64,000 bases of DNA. Source: Chrysomallon squamiferum. Its lineage: Eukaryota > Mollusca > Gastropoda > Neomphalida > Peltospiridae. Every line of letters starts with the position of its first letter. Position 1 is the stretch's first letter. The notes under the pieces were generated by a model. The model was given only the letters and a program-made list of their open reading frames with translations. It had not been told where the DNA came from and ran no database searches. The position numbers were made by a program, and so were the translations under genes. Of this stretch, positions 26,595 through 43,129 are shown piece after piece. The DNA is taken from NCBI GenBank assembly GCA_012295275.1, contig CM022671.1:12501678-12565677 (forward strand). The letters are read 5' to 3'.

Positions 26595-26756
26595 GCAGCA
26601 TGGTTAATAACTAAAAGGGAAATGATAAAAAGGGATGTTGGACATGTACTCTTGAAACCTTTATCCAGTCAACTACAGAAATATTTGGCTACGTGATGGT
26701 TCAACATTATTTTCAAAATGTTCCACTGAGCCCCTTCAGTTATTAACCATGCTACC
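26595..26756. repeat. Small inverted repeat, 24-base arms
   Basis: GCAGCATGGTTAATAACT at 26595 is matched by its complement AGTTATTAACCATGCTACC ending near 26756, with adjoining AAGGG/CCCTT also paired. The spacer is about 110 bases. The layout is that of a short MITE or a pair of element termini; no coding content. Confidence 0.6.
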
Positions 26757-27063
26757 TCGATAGAATGGATTACCAACGAGGGTACAGTAGATTAGCCCAG
26801 TGCAAAGTGAGACAGTCATTATAAAGAATTGAATTTACCCCACGACAGTTTTGTTTTTTTGTTTTTTTGAATGCTATAAACAAATTACAGAATCAGAACT
26901 GCTTTTACGTCTGGTAATTCTAAGTCCCCTGCTTGCTCCTCGTCAAGTTCATCTCAAACAGCGTCCTCTCGTCTGTCCTCCCCTCAGAGCTTGCACAGAA
27001 CTAGTCTACACTGATTTGCAGCCTCAGTTTTTTTTTACTTGGCTTTGCTACTTTATTTTATTT

Positions 27064-27470
27064 TCATATCTTACTTTTCCGTTCTTCTGAAGCTATTCTT
27101 ATATGTTCCTTATCCAGGGCACTTTTCAAAACTGTTACTTTAAGCCTACCCTTCCTAAATCCTCCCTTGTTTTTTCTTCGTGGTTCTTTTGGAAAGGGAT
27201 TTATTTCATCGGGTTGACGATGCTCGAGTTTACATTTGAAATAGATGCAACTGGTTTGAATGTTGCTGGCTTCCTGTAGCTGTATTTGGCATATCTGGTT
27301 CATGTGACTGATACACTTCGTTTTCTGTTCGGTCTTTCATATAGGAAGAAAGTAAGATCTCAACATCAAATCCATTAGGATTGAATGGACAAATATCTGT
27401 GTTTTTTTAAACCAGCTGTTTTGTTCTTGAGAGTGAAGGCTAATATGTAAGCACAGTCTATAATCTTGCA
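27064..27470 (-). pseudogene. jerky/Tigger-like DDE transposase C-terminal remnant
   Basis: The minus strand, in shifting frames from 27467 downward, reads KIIDCAYILAFTLKNKTAGL, then ICPFNPNGFDVEILLSSYM (about 27390-27330), then INPFPKEPRRKNKGGFRKGR (about 27205-27145). These match the end of the catalytic domain and tail of jerky/CENP-B-like transposases, where an 'AF...NI.AGF..TGI.PFNP..F' block is followed by a 'PFPK..PRK...GR..G' linker. At least two frame changes separate the blocks. The catalytic part that should lie at higher coordinates is unrecognisable. Whether it belongs to the same family as the N-terminal fragment at 53.5 kb cannot be told by eye. Confidence 0.55.
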
Positions 27471-28763
27471 AAGTTGTCCATTGAAACCCGGTCCACTGAG
27501 TCCCATATGCACTTCATACAAATATGTGATCTTTTTCTATAAATGGCAGTCTGAAAACGAAAAAGCACATGTTCATAATCTTCACAATTCACCCCTCTAA
27601 TCAAAACATAATGAATGGTTTCTTATTACTTGATGATCTATATTACATCACAAAAGTATATTTGTCAAAAAATTTACTTTTGATGGTGAAAAGCACTAGT
27701 TTCTTGATTTGGGATTCACTAGAGGCTTTTACTGATGACATCACGTCGGGATTCCTTTTTTTTAAATTATCTACAAATGCTCACCGATTCCCGTGATGCA
27801 CCGCGCCTCGGCTCCCCTTACTGGTATGAAAGAGAAGGTGACGGAAACGAAACACAATCCATAATCCTGCACCTCTACACCGCTGTACTTTGCAGTGGCA
27901 CATTACCGCACTTTCATATTTTGATGCAAATAAAATATGCAAAATAAAAAATTTAATTGTTAGGATTTATACTGGTTCATTTTTTTCTGCAATTGTGGCC
28001 CAGTTATTGTGAATCAGTTGAGTATCCATAGACTTTGCTGCAAATGTATTAGAGCTCATTACTGTTCGTGTGTAGAAAACAAAAATGCACTGAGAAAACT
28101 TGAAAACAAGAATCTTACTAAAATAATAATAAAAATGAAATGAAATAAAATAAAATAAAAACTGCTCTATATAAAAAAATAAAAATAAAAAATAAAAAAA
28201 TAAATCGAAAATTAAATAAACAAAACCTAAAATACAAATTGGAACTGTGAAAATTTTATAATTTTAAGACATTTTGGACAGTAAATTTTAGCCTTTTTTG
28301 GTTGTTGTTTTTATTTTTTCATCATTATATTACAGTTATAACTTTAATACTTTTATTATACTGAATGCTGTTATTTTATTAGGATTCCTAGCCAAAAACA
28401 AAGTGAAGTCATTCTGACAATTATGAATCGTAAATCTACAGTCAATAGGCTGCAGTATTCGCGAGAGACTGTGATGATTTACTGACAATGAAAACATTTG
28501 TCATTCTGATGGTTATTCATATCCTAATGCTCTCTAAAACGGCTTCTTATGTATTAATTAACATTTAATAGTCGGTACAGTGATCCCAGTGTTGCATCTG
28601 GTTGGTATATATATATATACACATATATGCTAAATATATGAATAAAATAGAAATGGTATTTTTCATGTTTTATTTATTTGAATTTTAATCTTTCTATTTA
28701 AAGTTTCTGTTTTTTGTAATCTTTATTTTTTCCTCTGAATATTTGTTATTTTTTTTAATAATA

Positions 28764-28810
<47 letters not shown>
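28764..28810. repeat. (GAT)n microsatellite
   Basis: About 15 GAT units. Confidence 0.97.
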
Positions 28811-29040
28811 AATGATAGCAATAACTATAATAATTTTTACTCTTCGCCTTTTGTTCTTCTTGTGCTTGATAAAATTAAATTCATTATGATATCATCTAGA
28901 GAGAAACCAAGGAAACCTTGCCTCTTGTTATTAGAATTTACTGGAATCGGTCTAATTTTATATACATTTTAGAAAGCAGATATTCTGTTTATATAAGCTG
29001 TCTGACAAATATATATACCTAAGGGAGACAGAAACGAACA

Positions 29041-29041
29041 T

Positions 29042-29075
<34 letters not shown>

Positions 29076-29085
29076 GGAGAGAGGG
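29041..29085. repeat. (GA)n with GGGA variants
   Basis: GA dinucleotides pass into GAGAGG variants. Confidence 0.95.
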
Positions 29086-30689
29086 TGGTGGAAGAAAGTA
29101 TCTGGGGAAATAAAACGGTAAAATAAATCCTATAAAAACTTATTTTAATTGCACCTTTATTTTCCTACTGGGTTTGTTTTAGATTTGTTTTAGACAGAGA
29201 AGCCAAATAACAACATGAACAAAACGTTACGAGTCGAGCCACAATAATCAAAATGACTGAATTTGTTTAAAGAGTTAATTGAAATGTGTTGACACGGTAT
29301 GTTAACAAAAACTGTGAAAACTGACAGTGGGTTTACTCCTCTCCCAGTTCCACTGTCTAACTGCAGAGCAGAACAAGCTGCTATTTGTGACTGATGTCAT
29401 AGAACAATCAATACAGTTCTGAAAATAAAATGTATCAGTCCATCCACTTCTGAAATAACGGTAGTTGTTGGCTTTCACTAACATTATATCCTACCACATA
29501 TATTATTACACACCCATACACCCACACACATACACCTAGACACACACGCACACACGCACACATATACTATGAATATTAGTATTTTTCCTTAAAGTTTGTT
29601 ATATCGATATTATCGGCATGATAGTTTTGCATGCAGATGTAATAACAATTATAAAATATTTTTTATTCACTCATGTAATGCTATAATTAAATTATTCTTA
29701 ATAAAGCCCACGAATGGTTGACGTCTTTTAGACAGAAATCTCTAGTGAAATCAGAAATATATTTGAACAGTTTACTAACGAAATTACATTAAAATTACAC
29801 TAAAATTACCAAGCTCACACCCATACCTATACTCTCAAGAGATTGTAATGTAACATATAATACAATACAAGTATTATTAGAACCGTTTTAAAGGAAAGTG
29901 GTAATTAAAAAATATGCCTAGGAACTGAACATTACAACAATTTATTTTTTCTTATATGTGAACTTTTCACTTGCTGCATAATAAATGATTTTACTATTAC
30001 AGTGTGGTTTTATTCTACTATTTTTAAGGTATCTTGAGCTGTTTTAGATATTTTGTTTTCCCATTCTAATATCACATTAGCGGGATAAATAAACCCAAAC
30101 AAATAAACAAACAAAACATATCAACAACGACAATAATATTTGTATACGTATATATCTGTAATATACGTATAGAACGTGAAAACAGTGTCTCGTACTATAT
30201 TTTGTAAATCACTTTGATACTGTTACTAGTGTCACTGCTGGTCTACGTCTCATTTCTCGTTAATGGTGATATCTTTGCTTTTAGTTTGCTCAGGTGGTGA
30301 TATCATTATCATACTGAATTTTACGTCTAAAGACACCCCATTATAACACTACAAATAATTTATAAATAATAAACTTGCCTAGCCAACACATACAAAATGA
30401 TAACAAGTTCTGCGGAATTAGTGAAGGACAGATTCTAATACATCAAAATGAATATGAAGTGTGTTAGTCCAAGGATCGTTTCCTCACTTTTAAAAGGGCC
30501 AAAAAAAAAAAAAAAAAAAAGAATTATAATAATAATAATAAATAATAATAAAAAAAATAAGGCACTTAATTTAATTAATTTTGGCTGCGTTAATTGGCCA
30601 TTTAATACTTCAAAATTCGACCAGCTAGAAACCATTTAATACGAATTTTACAATGTAAACTGAACATATTTTAATTTGCAATTTAAAAT

Positions 30690-30691
30690 AA

Positions 30692-30722
<31 letters not shown>

Positions 30723-30724
30723 AA
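30690..30724. repeat. (AATA)n microsatellite
   Basis: About eight AATA units. Confidence 0.95.
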
Positions 30725-30879
30725 ACAAAATAAATAATAAAAATAAGAAATATGTATGTATATATAAAAAAGATAATTTTATGATATGTCTTTTTCGCAA
30801 TAATTCAAGATGTATATCGTTCTGTTGCTACAAAGACCAACTTTTCAATCATTAATACATTTTCATTGTCATTTGGACG

Positions 30880-31140
30880 ACGAGTTTGTAACCACGAAGC
30901 TTTCAAGTTGACAAATAGAGAGAATACAAGGTGCAAAAATCACGTCCCGTGAGGCACTGTTCGGGCTACGGGCATCTCAAAATCCCCGTTTGCGCAGTCC
31001 CAGGTGTAAACACATGCGCACGTTTTGATTAATCGTCCGCTTCCGGCTCTCTGCGGAGTTTCCCTTTTAAACAGTAATAGTCCACCCTCGGCTATTTTTC
31101 CAGCTCGATTCAAATTCATCACTCCTTTCATAGATAGCCT
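30880..31140. promoter_or_regulatory. CpG-bearing unique island, candidate regulatory element
   Basis: Contains CCCAGGTGTAAACACATGCG (E-box/T-box-like word followed by an NRF1-like CATGCGCACG), TTGATTAATCG and CTTTTAAACAG. No credible gene. Confidence 0.3.
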
Positions 31141-32526
31141 GGCTTACAGATACACGTCTCAAGTTGTTAAGAAAGTAAGGGACAGGAAATATCAGGCTTT
31201 CTGATTACACGTTAATGTCCCCTTGCGAAATAATCATGGCTTTTTTTATTTCAATATCTGCTTTTAATCTTGCAAATTAATATTAAAAGCTTTGAGCCAG
31301 TGTTTTCGAATGCAAGTATTGAACTGAGCACCACTTCGTCTTCTTGTCTGTCTGTTAGTCGGGTATTTTCCAATTTCTAGTTTAAAATTAATAATTTGTC
31401 GTCACCGAAAATTAGATGAAATCTTTTCATTGTTTCTAATTCTAACATTACTCGTACTGCTTAACAGTCGATGCATATGGTTTTGTACTTACAGAAAGAT
31501 AGGTATAAAAAAGGTTACTAACCGAGCTGCCCAAGAACTGCCGGCAACGGGTTTCTTCTCTCATTAAAACAAAACAACATACTGGACTCATTAAAGTACG
31601 CTGAAGCGTTATTAAACTGATATGTATTCATTGATATATGCCACAAATTCATTTAGCACAAACAAAATAAAAACAAAACAAATAATATAAAAAGAGAGCA
31701 GTTCATTTAATTTACACTCTTTTACTGCCTCTTGCAAGAAGCACATTTAGGTTGTTATTAACAAAATGATGAGTTCTTTACACAGCGAACATTTCTTGTG
31801 ATCTAATATTTAATCTCATCTGGGTATTGTCATGACAATTCAGTACCTGTGTTGTTACACCAGGGTACCTGTTACTGACCATCAGTGAGACAAATGTCTC
31901 GAGTGTTGCTTTCCACTGATTGTGTACCTTCAATCGCTTAATTCTAAACAAATGTTTGAAAAAGAGATTTTAATTCCATTTCTCTTTCGTTTGCAGATTG
32001 ATTTTGATCAATCAAACGCGGCCAAACGCAAACACGCGGGAATCGGAACGTGTCTAATTAGCCGTTCTGCGACAGTTGTAGTCTTTTTGGAAACTGCCAA
32101 GTGGACAGGCCGCCCTGGTTTTGTGCATTTGACATTTTAGTTTTGTAAGTCTGAAGACTGGTTAAGTGCAATTTCACTTCACGAAGGTATACATGAAAAC
32201 GAATTAAAGTCTCTTTTGAAAACGACGTTTTTGCAATTTAAGTTAGAAGCAGACCGTTATTATTTTAACAGTTTGTATAGATTTATCATTCCCTCTGCAG
32301 TGAATTCAGTTAGAAATAAATTTAACACTGGTACAGGTTTCTCAGTAATGGTGGAATGATAGTAGTAGCAGTAGCAGTATAGTAATAGCAGTAGTAGCTT
32401 TTCTTCTTATAGTAGTAGTGTTGGTGATAGAAGCATTAGAATGTTGTAACATTTAGCCATTATTTTAATTGAAAAATACAGTACTGAAAGAAAATGATAT
32501 ATCATCGTTTTGTTACATAAATCAAT

Positions 32527-32674
<148 letters not shown>

Positions 32675-33239
32675 AACATATCCAGAGTTCACAGCACTCC
32701 CAACAATAAATTATTCTATGTCATTAACTATTACTGGTATCTAGTTATCAGAAGTGATGAAGTAGAGAAAAATAATAATTATAAATATAATCCAGAAGCC
32801 TGGTACAAAATCAATTGTTGCAATCTTTCTGTAAAATGAATTTATAAGCAGTTTACGAATTATCTAGAGGACAATTTCTGTTGTATAATATACTATATCC
32901 TCACTGCGTTTACTCATAAAGTCCTGTGCTTTCCGTTAACGCAATTTTCGTCTTTCTATGAACCCTCTAGAGGGGGGTCTGTTATACATTTCTGCTAAAG
33001 TTGTGAATTTTCTTCAAAGTCGATCGATTTTGGTGTACTGTCCGAAGGAGTTCTGGGGCGTTTTGCATCCCAAAAGAATTTTTTTGCAAGCTCGTTCATT
33101 TATTCGATCTTCTGAAGGTGTCCGCGAACTCACATCTCGAGGGACTGCGTTATTTGCAACTGTCTGCCTAATGTAGATATTGACGAAAACAACTATACCA
33201 AAATCTACTGAATGAGACTAATGCACGATAACGATATTG

Positions 33240-33568
33240 GCTTAAAGCTTGCACGAAATACGTTTCGAGGACAGAACGCAGCACACAGGTTTTGTTATGG
33301 TACACAGTTATGTTCAAACTGTTTGAAAGAACCATGCGCCTTTAAGTTAAGGCACGTGCTCGTGTTGTAGAGCTCGCGACGCGCTCGTTAAAGCGCACTC
33401 TGTCGGCGTGTCCCATTCAAAGCTTGCTGCTTGTCTGTGAGATCTGGCTGTGTCATTTCTGGTCGATGAGCCACCGGGATATGTTTCATGTGCGTAGTCG
33501 CGTTTGTCTGCGCTGTGGAAGTGTTTTATACAACCCTGGCAATTCACTAGCATGTATGTACAAGAAAG
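33240..33568 (+). promoter_or_regulatory. CpG-rich stretch ending in a splice donor: possible promoter and first exon
   Basis: CpG dinucleotides cluster at 33360-33415 (CTCGCGACGCGCTCG), unusual for this window, and about 150 bases later AAAG|GTAAGAATAG at 33568/33569 is a strong donor. This fits a TATA-less promoter with a first exon on the + strand. The frame crossing it has no known domain, so it may be a 5' UTR or a non-coding RNA. No acceptor partner was identified. Confidence 0.3.
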
Positions 33569-34758
33569 GTAAGAATAGTTTTACAATTTTAATTCAGTTT
33601 TATTGATTTTTTATAACTTTGAATTAAAACTGAATTGTCACTTTTTCTTTGACGGTTGTGACAGTTTCAGTTGTCGTTGAATTAATGTTGTAATTTTCTG
33701 TTTTAAACACACCACAGTTTATATATATATATACATATTATATTATACATATTTGTTTATATATTCATTTGAACTCAGTATATTCAGTAACAACTAACAA
33801 AGAAAAAAATACACAGCTAGCAACTAGCGTAATTTGAGAAAATTATTTAAAATTTATCATTCTGTATCTGTCTATTTATCTATCTATCTATCCGACTGTC
33901 TGTGTATTTAGCTATCTGTTTCTTCAGTTTTGGTGCTCAGATTAAACTGATGGTTTCTGAAATTAAAGTTTAAAAAAGTATATCCATATTCGTAAATAGC
34001 ACGATTCTTTCCATAAAATATAATTTTTGTTTATTTATTTAGTTAGTTAGTTAATTAATTAATTAGTTAGCTTTGTTTAAGATATAAATAAATAAATTAA
34101 ATGAAATAAAACTGTGACTGGTAAACGAACGACAAATGTCTGAGATAAGTAATGAACAAATTATACATAATATATACTGATGTGTTTCACTGAAATTTAT
34201 TAATATCAACAACAAAATAAGTGGCGACCAAAACACATTTTGACAGAATATTGTTGTGACGTAACTGAAAGTTAAATATGCGAGTCGGACACATTTTCTT
34301 CAAATATCGATGCTCATTAATTTATATACTACACGAGGGAAAATATTAATGGGTTTTGCAAGTATAATTGGCGCACGTTCGATTCTTGTGGGGATATATT
34401 CACCACCAGTAGGATAAGCAATATCGCGCCTCACTTTGAAGATGTGAGAATTAGGGGAGATAATAATTCAAATGCAAAAGGGGCAAAAATTTGTTTAGCT
34501 CCACCTCTTAACACTGGTTTATTGTCAGAAATCATTTAAATGACCGTTATTAATTTCCAATTTACGTCATGGATTATGTGTATGCTGTTTTTTTTTTTTT
34601 ATACTGATATCCACATAGACAACACAGTACATACCTTACCTTTAATGCCTTATTTTGAAATCGAAAAAAGTTAAACGACCGTTCATGTGATTTCTGAAAC
34701 TGTTAAATAATATAATAGGAAGGTGACGGAGCATAAATGCCATTAAATAATTGATTTA

Positions 34759-34761
<3 letters not shown>

Positions 34762-34793
<32 letters not shown>
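34762..34793. repeat. (TTA)n microsatellite
   Basis: About ten TTA units. Confidence 0.95.
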
Positions 34794-34794
<1 letters not shown>

Positions 34795-35870
34795 TTAAAT
34801 TTGTTTTTATCATTAATATCCGCGCCTCTCATCTGATATCATGGATCCTCCTTAAAACTAACTGTTGAAAACCCAGGTATGAAGGATTCTATATTTATAA
34901 GAAATTTGATCTGATCTGTTGTACAGAGTGATTGCATGGCTGGTAGAATGGAAGTTCGATTAAATGCAGAGTCAGGTTTATTAGCATAATAAGCTTTAAA
35001 ATATCTATGTAAAATTGTTTTCTTTTTAATCAAACAAAGTGTCGCTTTTTCTGTGTCAGTCTAGATTTATCTGTTTTATCAGTTCATTTACCTATTCGGT
35101 GTCAAAAAAAGTATTTTGTCTTATTCACCGATGCAGACATAGGTACAGAAAATATTCGTCATCATCAGTAACTACTCTTGTGATGGAAACTGTTGTGTGT
35201 TCCAGTTTGCTCGAATATTTTGAAGAATCGTGTGAATATGTCTCATTACAAACACGGATTTGTTAGTTACCTGACTCGTATAATTAACAATAAGGGTGTT
35301 TGTATAATTATATAGGTTATTATTATTATTATTTGTAATTAAAATGCCATTATAATGCTGCATTAGAAGAAGATCTACAATTAAAAAAACGAGAATATAC
35401 ATAATAAAACCCGCATTTTAGGAACAAATGATCTTTTACTAAAGTATTATAATTTTTATAAATAATAACAGTGTCATTACATAGTTCATAAACATAAAAA
35501 AAATTTATATATATATAAATATATATATATATAAATATGCTTTGAGATATGAAAAAATATTTGATTATCCTTTACTTTTTAGTTTGTTTTTAAATTTCTA
35601 TTATAATAAAATCTTTTAAATAATAATAGTAAAACAAAATTTGTACGTCATCAGAGTTACTGTGACGCGCCCCGCATTGCCCAGACAGCGTAACAGTCAC
35701 GTGCTTGCTTTCATTAGCACGTTAATTTTTCACTCGTTGTTTTATTTTGTATACAAGAACTAAAGAAAGTTGTTTTGGGATTGACAGATGATTTATTTAT
35801 TTTATTATTATATTTTTATTTATTTTGAAGTTGGTTGTGGGTTTCTTAAATTGATTATATATATATTATT

Positions 35871-35975
35871 GTGTGTGTGTATGTGTGTGTGTGTGTGTTT
35901 TGTGTGTGTGTGTTTTTTGTGTGTGTGTTTTTGTGTTTGTTTTCGTGTGTGTATTTTGTGTGTGTGTGTGTGTAT
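35871..35975. repeat. Imperfect (TG)n tract
   Basis: TG runs broken by TTT interruptions over about 100 bases. Confidence 0.93.
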
Positions 35976-36315
35976 GTGTTTGAAAATGAGTAATGCACAA
36001 CTGTTTCTTGAAAAGATTTCATTTTATTACTATTAGAATGTTTTTTTGTTTTGTTTTGTTTTGTTTTTTATTTTCGTCTTTTTCTCATTTTTTTCTTCTT
36101 TTTATCCCCTGTTTCCTTCTGATTCACATATAAAAATACGTTCCATCAAAAGTATTAAGTGAGATGTTCGATACAATAATTAGCTTAGCTACTCAGGTGC
36201 TGTAATTATAATAATGGATATTTTAACATATTACTGGCATTGTTTGAGAAATAAATCCATTCTATCGCTTTCTTTTAATCTGTCCTCTTTCAGAAAGGAT
36301 CGGTAATTGTCAGTG

Positions 36316-36318
<3 letters not shown>

Positions 36319-36376
<58 letters not shown>

Positions 36377-36398
36377 GCACGCACGCACGCACACACAC
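36319..36398. repeat. (CA)n with (CACG)n core
   Basis: About 54 bases of CA, then five CACG units, then CA again. Z-DNA-prone. Confidence 0.97.
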
Positions 36399-37739
36399 AG
36401 ATATATGCACGAACATATTTCACAACACTTACAGGTGCGCATACTCCTTAGATAATAATAATAATTAATTGTAAAACGTGAAAGGTTAAATAAGTTTTGA
36501 AAGGTGCTTCAGTTATTTTAATATTAGTAGTTAGTAGCAGGTACTTTCTACGTGGGGTGGTTGTTTGAAACGGAGTTTTTCTCACAGAATTCGCGTTTAG
36601 GTCCGTGTGCAGAAGTTCATTACTTTGTGTTTACCGTAACTGTAATTGAACCAGTAATTAGGACTAATGATAAAGGTTTTTTCTTTCTTATCCATATCCT
36701 TTTAAAACGTGTGTTTTCCCTAGTCCGTTTTCAGTATGCTTTCAGACGCTAATCAGACAGCCTGCTTGACAGGAGACAATGGCTCGGCGACCACTGACGA
36801 GGGAAATCGGGCGTGCGATCACTTACGCCATGAATATTTCTTTTAAATTAAGTCGTTTGAAATAAAAGTTTTTAAAAAGAATAGTTTTAAAACATGAAAT
36901 ACATGTTCCAGAGAATGGAAAAAGGTATCTCTAAAATTATATTATACTGTTTTTACTCTTGTTCCGTCCTTATTAGTATTTAAGTTGTTTGTTTGTGATT
37001 ATTATTTTACTATATTATTTTTATTTTATTTTATTTTATCATTTTTTCTTTAAAATAATAATAATAATAATGATAATAACAATAATAATAATAATAATAA
37101 CCAGTCGTACGAGGCCAGTTCCGCAGAGAGAATAAATGCACTAAATAATAAAACAAAACAAAAGATGAATACACAAAAGGCCTTTTGAATTCAATTTTTA
37201 AAGAAAAATAAACAAGATGTTCTATTTAGTTATAAATAATCAAGCGAATAAAATCATCAGTAATTCAATGAAGAATCAACCGGCGTCGCCTGCTCTCGGA
37301 GATCAAATACTTGCAGTTCTTTCATCGTCGTTTACGTATGCGTTTATTCCGGCTCTTTTTAGAGATACACTCTGCTGTTTGTATATGCCGTAATTCACAT
37401 AGAAAGACCCTGCTAAATTAATTTTACTACTATGTTTTGTTTAAATCAGCCATTGTCAATTGTTATTTTTAAATGTTGTTTTTTTGGGAGGGGGGGGGCG
37501 AGGGCGAGGACTTGGACCTTTTAGGCATATTATTACGTTCCATAGTCAAACAAAGATACAATACAGATACACAGAAAATTCCTTCTCACGTTTCTCAAAT
37601 GTACCATTGTGTTGTAATGCGGTGCCTGGAAAAAAGGTCAGAAGAAAAAAAAGTCAGTTTAGTATAGGAAAAAAGTCACAATGTATGGGCTTTGTAGCGT
37701 ATTGAATGTGGCATCATAATATGCATGGGGTAATTCTTA

Positions 37740-37842
37740 AGCTTATTGATTAGGCTAGATTAAAGAAAGTGGCTTCATATTGGGGCTAGCTTGGGTTTAG
37801 CTTACTGATTAGGATATATATAAACTAAGGGCTTCCTATTGT
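37740..37842. repeat. Two-copy tandem repeat, period about 60
   Basis: AGCTTATTGATTAGG...GGCTTCATATTG is followed by AGCTTACTGATTAGG...GGCTTCCTATTG. The copies are diverged by substitutions and a small indel. No function is suggested. Confidence 0.6.
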
Positions 37843-39954
37843 AAATGAATTATAAAATGTGATAATAAAATCTGTTATGAGGGGTTCATGTATACCAAAA
37901 CATGAATCTCGTAAAACAAAGTTGTGGTGGAAATGCATCAAAAAATCTAGTTGTAATTGTCTAGGTTCAGTGAGGCTTATAGAGAGAACCTTGAGGACCG
38001 CAATTTGCAACTGTGGCAGAATTTCTTCATGGAACATTCACCTAAACCACCAACATTAAAATCAAAGAATATGTGTTTCATCTTTCTTTCATTTCTAATA
38101 TATTTCTTAATTTAAAAAAAAAAAAAAAAAAAATGTTACACTTATCCCTGTGACTTTTTTCTGTAACTTTTTTTTACTAGAACCGTAGAGGCTCCCTTTG
38201 AGAATGGCTGCTTTAAATTCTATTTCTGCGAGTGTCTGTGAGACGGAATATTGAAATTAATAGAAAAAGAACAAAGTAATAGAATAAAGAAAAATAATAA
38301 TAATAATAATAATGATAATAATAATAATAACAATAACAATAATTAAATAAATAAATAAATAAAATAATAAACAATAATAAAAAGCACATTATTTGCTCAT
38401 ATAAATATTTATTTGTATTCCCTGTTTACTTACTTATATGCTTACTTATTCGCTAGAATATTTATTGTCTGTACGTAAAGCTAAGCATTCAGTGAGATAT
38501 TTTTGTATTTATTTTGTTTTGACGTTACCAAACGCGTGATTAAATAGTCTTAAATGAACACATTGTCTGTACTGACCGAGCTGTACCAGGGGATACGTTT
38601 TGGCAGTGGCTCAAGTTACAATTCTATCTGCACACACTAAAACGCGTTATACATTTGGCATTAGGTACTTATCTTGTTTTGAATATCACTTGTGCTTGAT
38701 GGCTTATGTTTAAATATGTCGTAATCTACATATCACATCGTCTGGTGTGTTCTAACATGTCTGCTTGTAAACATGTTCCGATACTGCCAGAAAAACGTAA
38801 CAAAGGGTTTTGTAATGGTGATCACTAGTTGTAGAAGCAGTGACAATGAATAAGCCTTTAGGAATTCAAACGAATTAAGCAAAACATTTTAACTGAAATG
38901 ACTATATTAAATATGAAATTTATGTTAAAAAAGAAAATTATTATTAATAATAAACAAAAGACGTAGTTGAAATAATAATAATAATAAATTGTTCAATAAA
39001 AAATAGAGTTAAGAAATAAATATTTCAGATGACAATAGATTGCATATTTTATTTAAGAAAATTTGCGATATGCATTAAATATTAATACACCAATTCATTC
39101 AAAATGTTCAGATTTGATTAAGAATAAATAAATGATTGAAAAAAAAGGAAATTAATTGCTAGAGATTTTTTTGTTCTTTGTAGGATATATTAATACCTTG
39201 ATATTAATCTTAAAAACTAGAAGACGAAATAAACTCTGATATTTTGTAATACTAACAACAACAACAACAACGACGACGACGACGATGATGATGACGACGG
39301 CGATGGTGGTGATGATAATGATGATAATAATAAAAGATAAAATAATTGTTTAAAATTTTTTTTGGTAAATAATAAAAAATGAAATACATTACTCTTTCCA
39401 CATTTGTAAAATACTTCAGATTGTATAATCAACTACATAAAATACTGTCCTCCTTTTATTTGTTCGTTCTTTTCGCTTGATAGTTTACTTCTCACTGGTT
39501 TTCTGCTTGGACTGGTATTATTTACTTTAACCAGAAAAGATGAATAGAATCAACGTAGATTCGTGAAAAGATCGAACTGATAAAGTCTCGTACAACAGGA
39601 TTTCACCGTTGTGTATTAATTATTAAACCTGGCATGTATTTAAAATTAAGAAAAGTATATAATAAATCATACTGTTTTTAGATTCCAACTATATCACTAA
39701 TCAGTGAAAAGTAAAATTTTATATATAAGAAATTATTCTGTATTTCTAATTTTTATTTTATGTTTGATAAACGTGTTTTCAATAATTGGTATGATAAAAT
39801 AATTTTGGCATGTGAAGTAAACAAAACACATACACGTAATATAAAGAAGAAAAAAATGAGAGAGAAGGTATGAATAATAATCTTGATGTATTTAAACATT
39901 CCAATTGTTTAGTAACTTTCATTTGCCTATTTCGACATTTCTAACCACTTCTGT

Positions 39955-40225
39955 GTTTAGAAGAAATGTGCTGTTTACCTCACACCAAATCAAAGAGAGG
40001 AAGTCGTGATGTGACATGTATTTTCTTCTCTCTCTCTCCGTGTCGCAGACTCAATCACATGTCCATTTCACAGCGAGCAGTGGCAATCAGTTTACCCAGT
40101 AGGAGTTTAGACACAACTCTTGTCATTTCAAATGTCGGCTAATATCTCTGCGCCGCTATTGCAAAGCGTAACCTCAAATTAATGATTATTTCTGGCGGGA
40201 ATTTTTATTAAAAGTTCGAAGTAGA
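39955..40225. promoter_or_regulatory. Unique non-coding island, candidate regulatory element
   Basis: Holds a paired homeodomain-type word TTAATGATTA (40179-40188), TGGCAATCAGTTTACCC and CTATTGCAAAGCG. No frame and no repeats apart from a short CT run. Confidence 0.3.

Positions 40226-43129
<2,904 letters not shown>

Larger units (their letters stand above)
33569..39954. other. Intergenic, AT-rich
   Basis: Short unique patches at 35650-35730 and 36760-36840, a G-rich run at 37487-37509 that could form a quadruplex, and a two-copy tandem repeat. No gene recognised. Confidence 0.55.

Noticed and set aside
26395-26601. Minus-strand frame with YAIVRFRNDTNT, faintly like the segment preceding BEN domains
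   Set aside because: Match is a single short phrase with no BEN domain nearby; not enough to call a pseudogene.
34343-34420. GCACGTTCGATTCTTGTGGG resembling a tRNA B-box
   Set aside because: No A-box at the proper distance and no cloverleaf could be formed.
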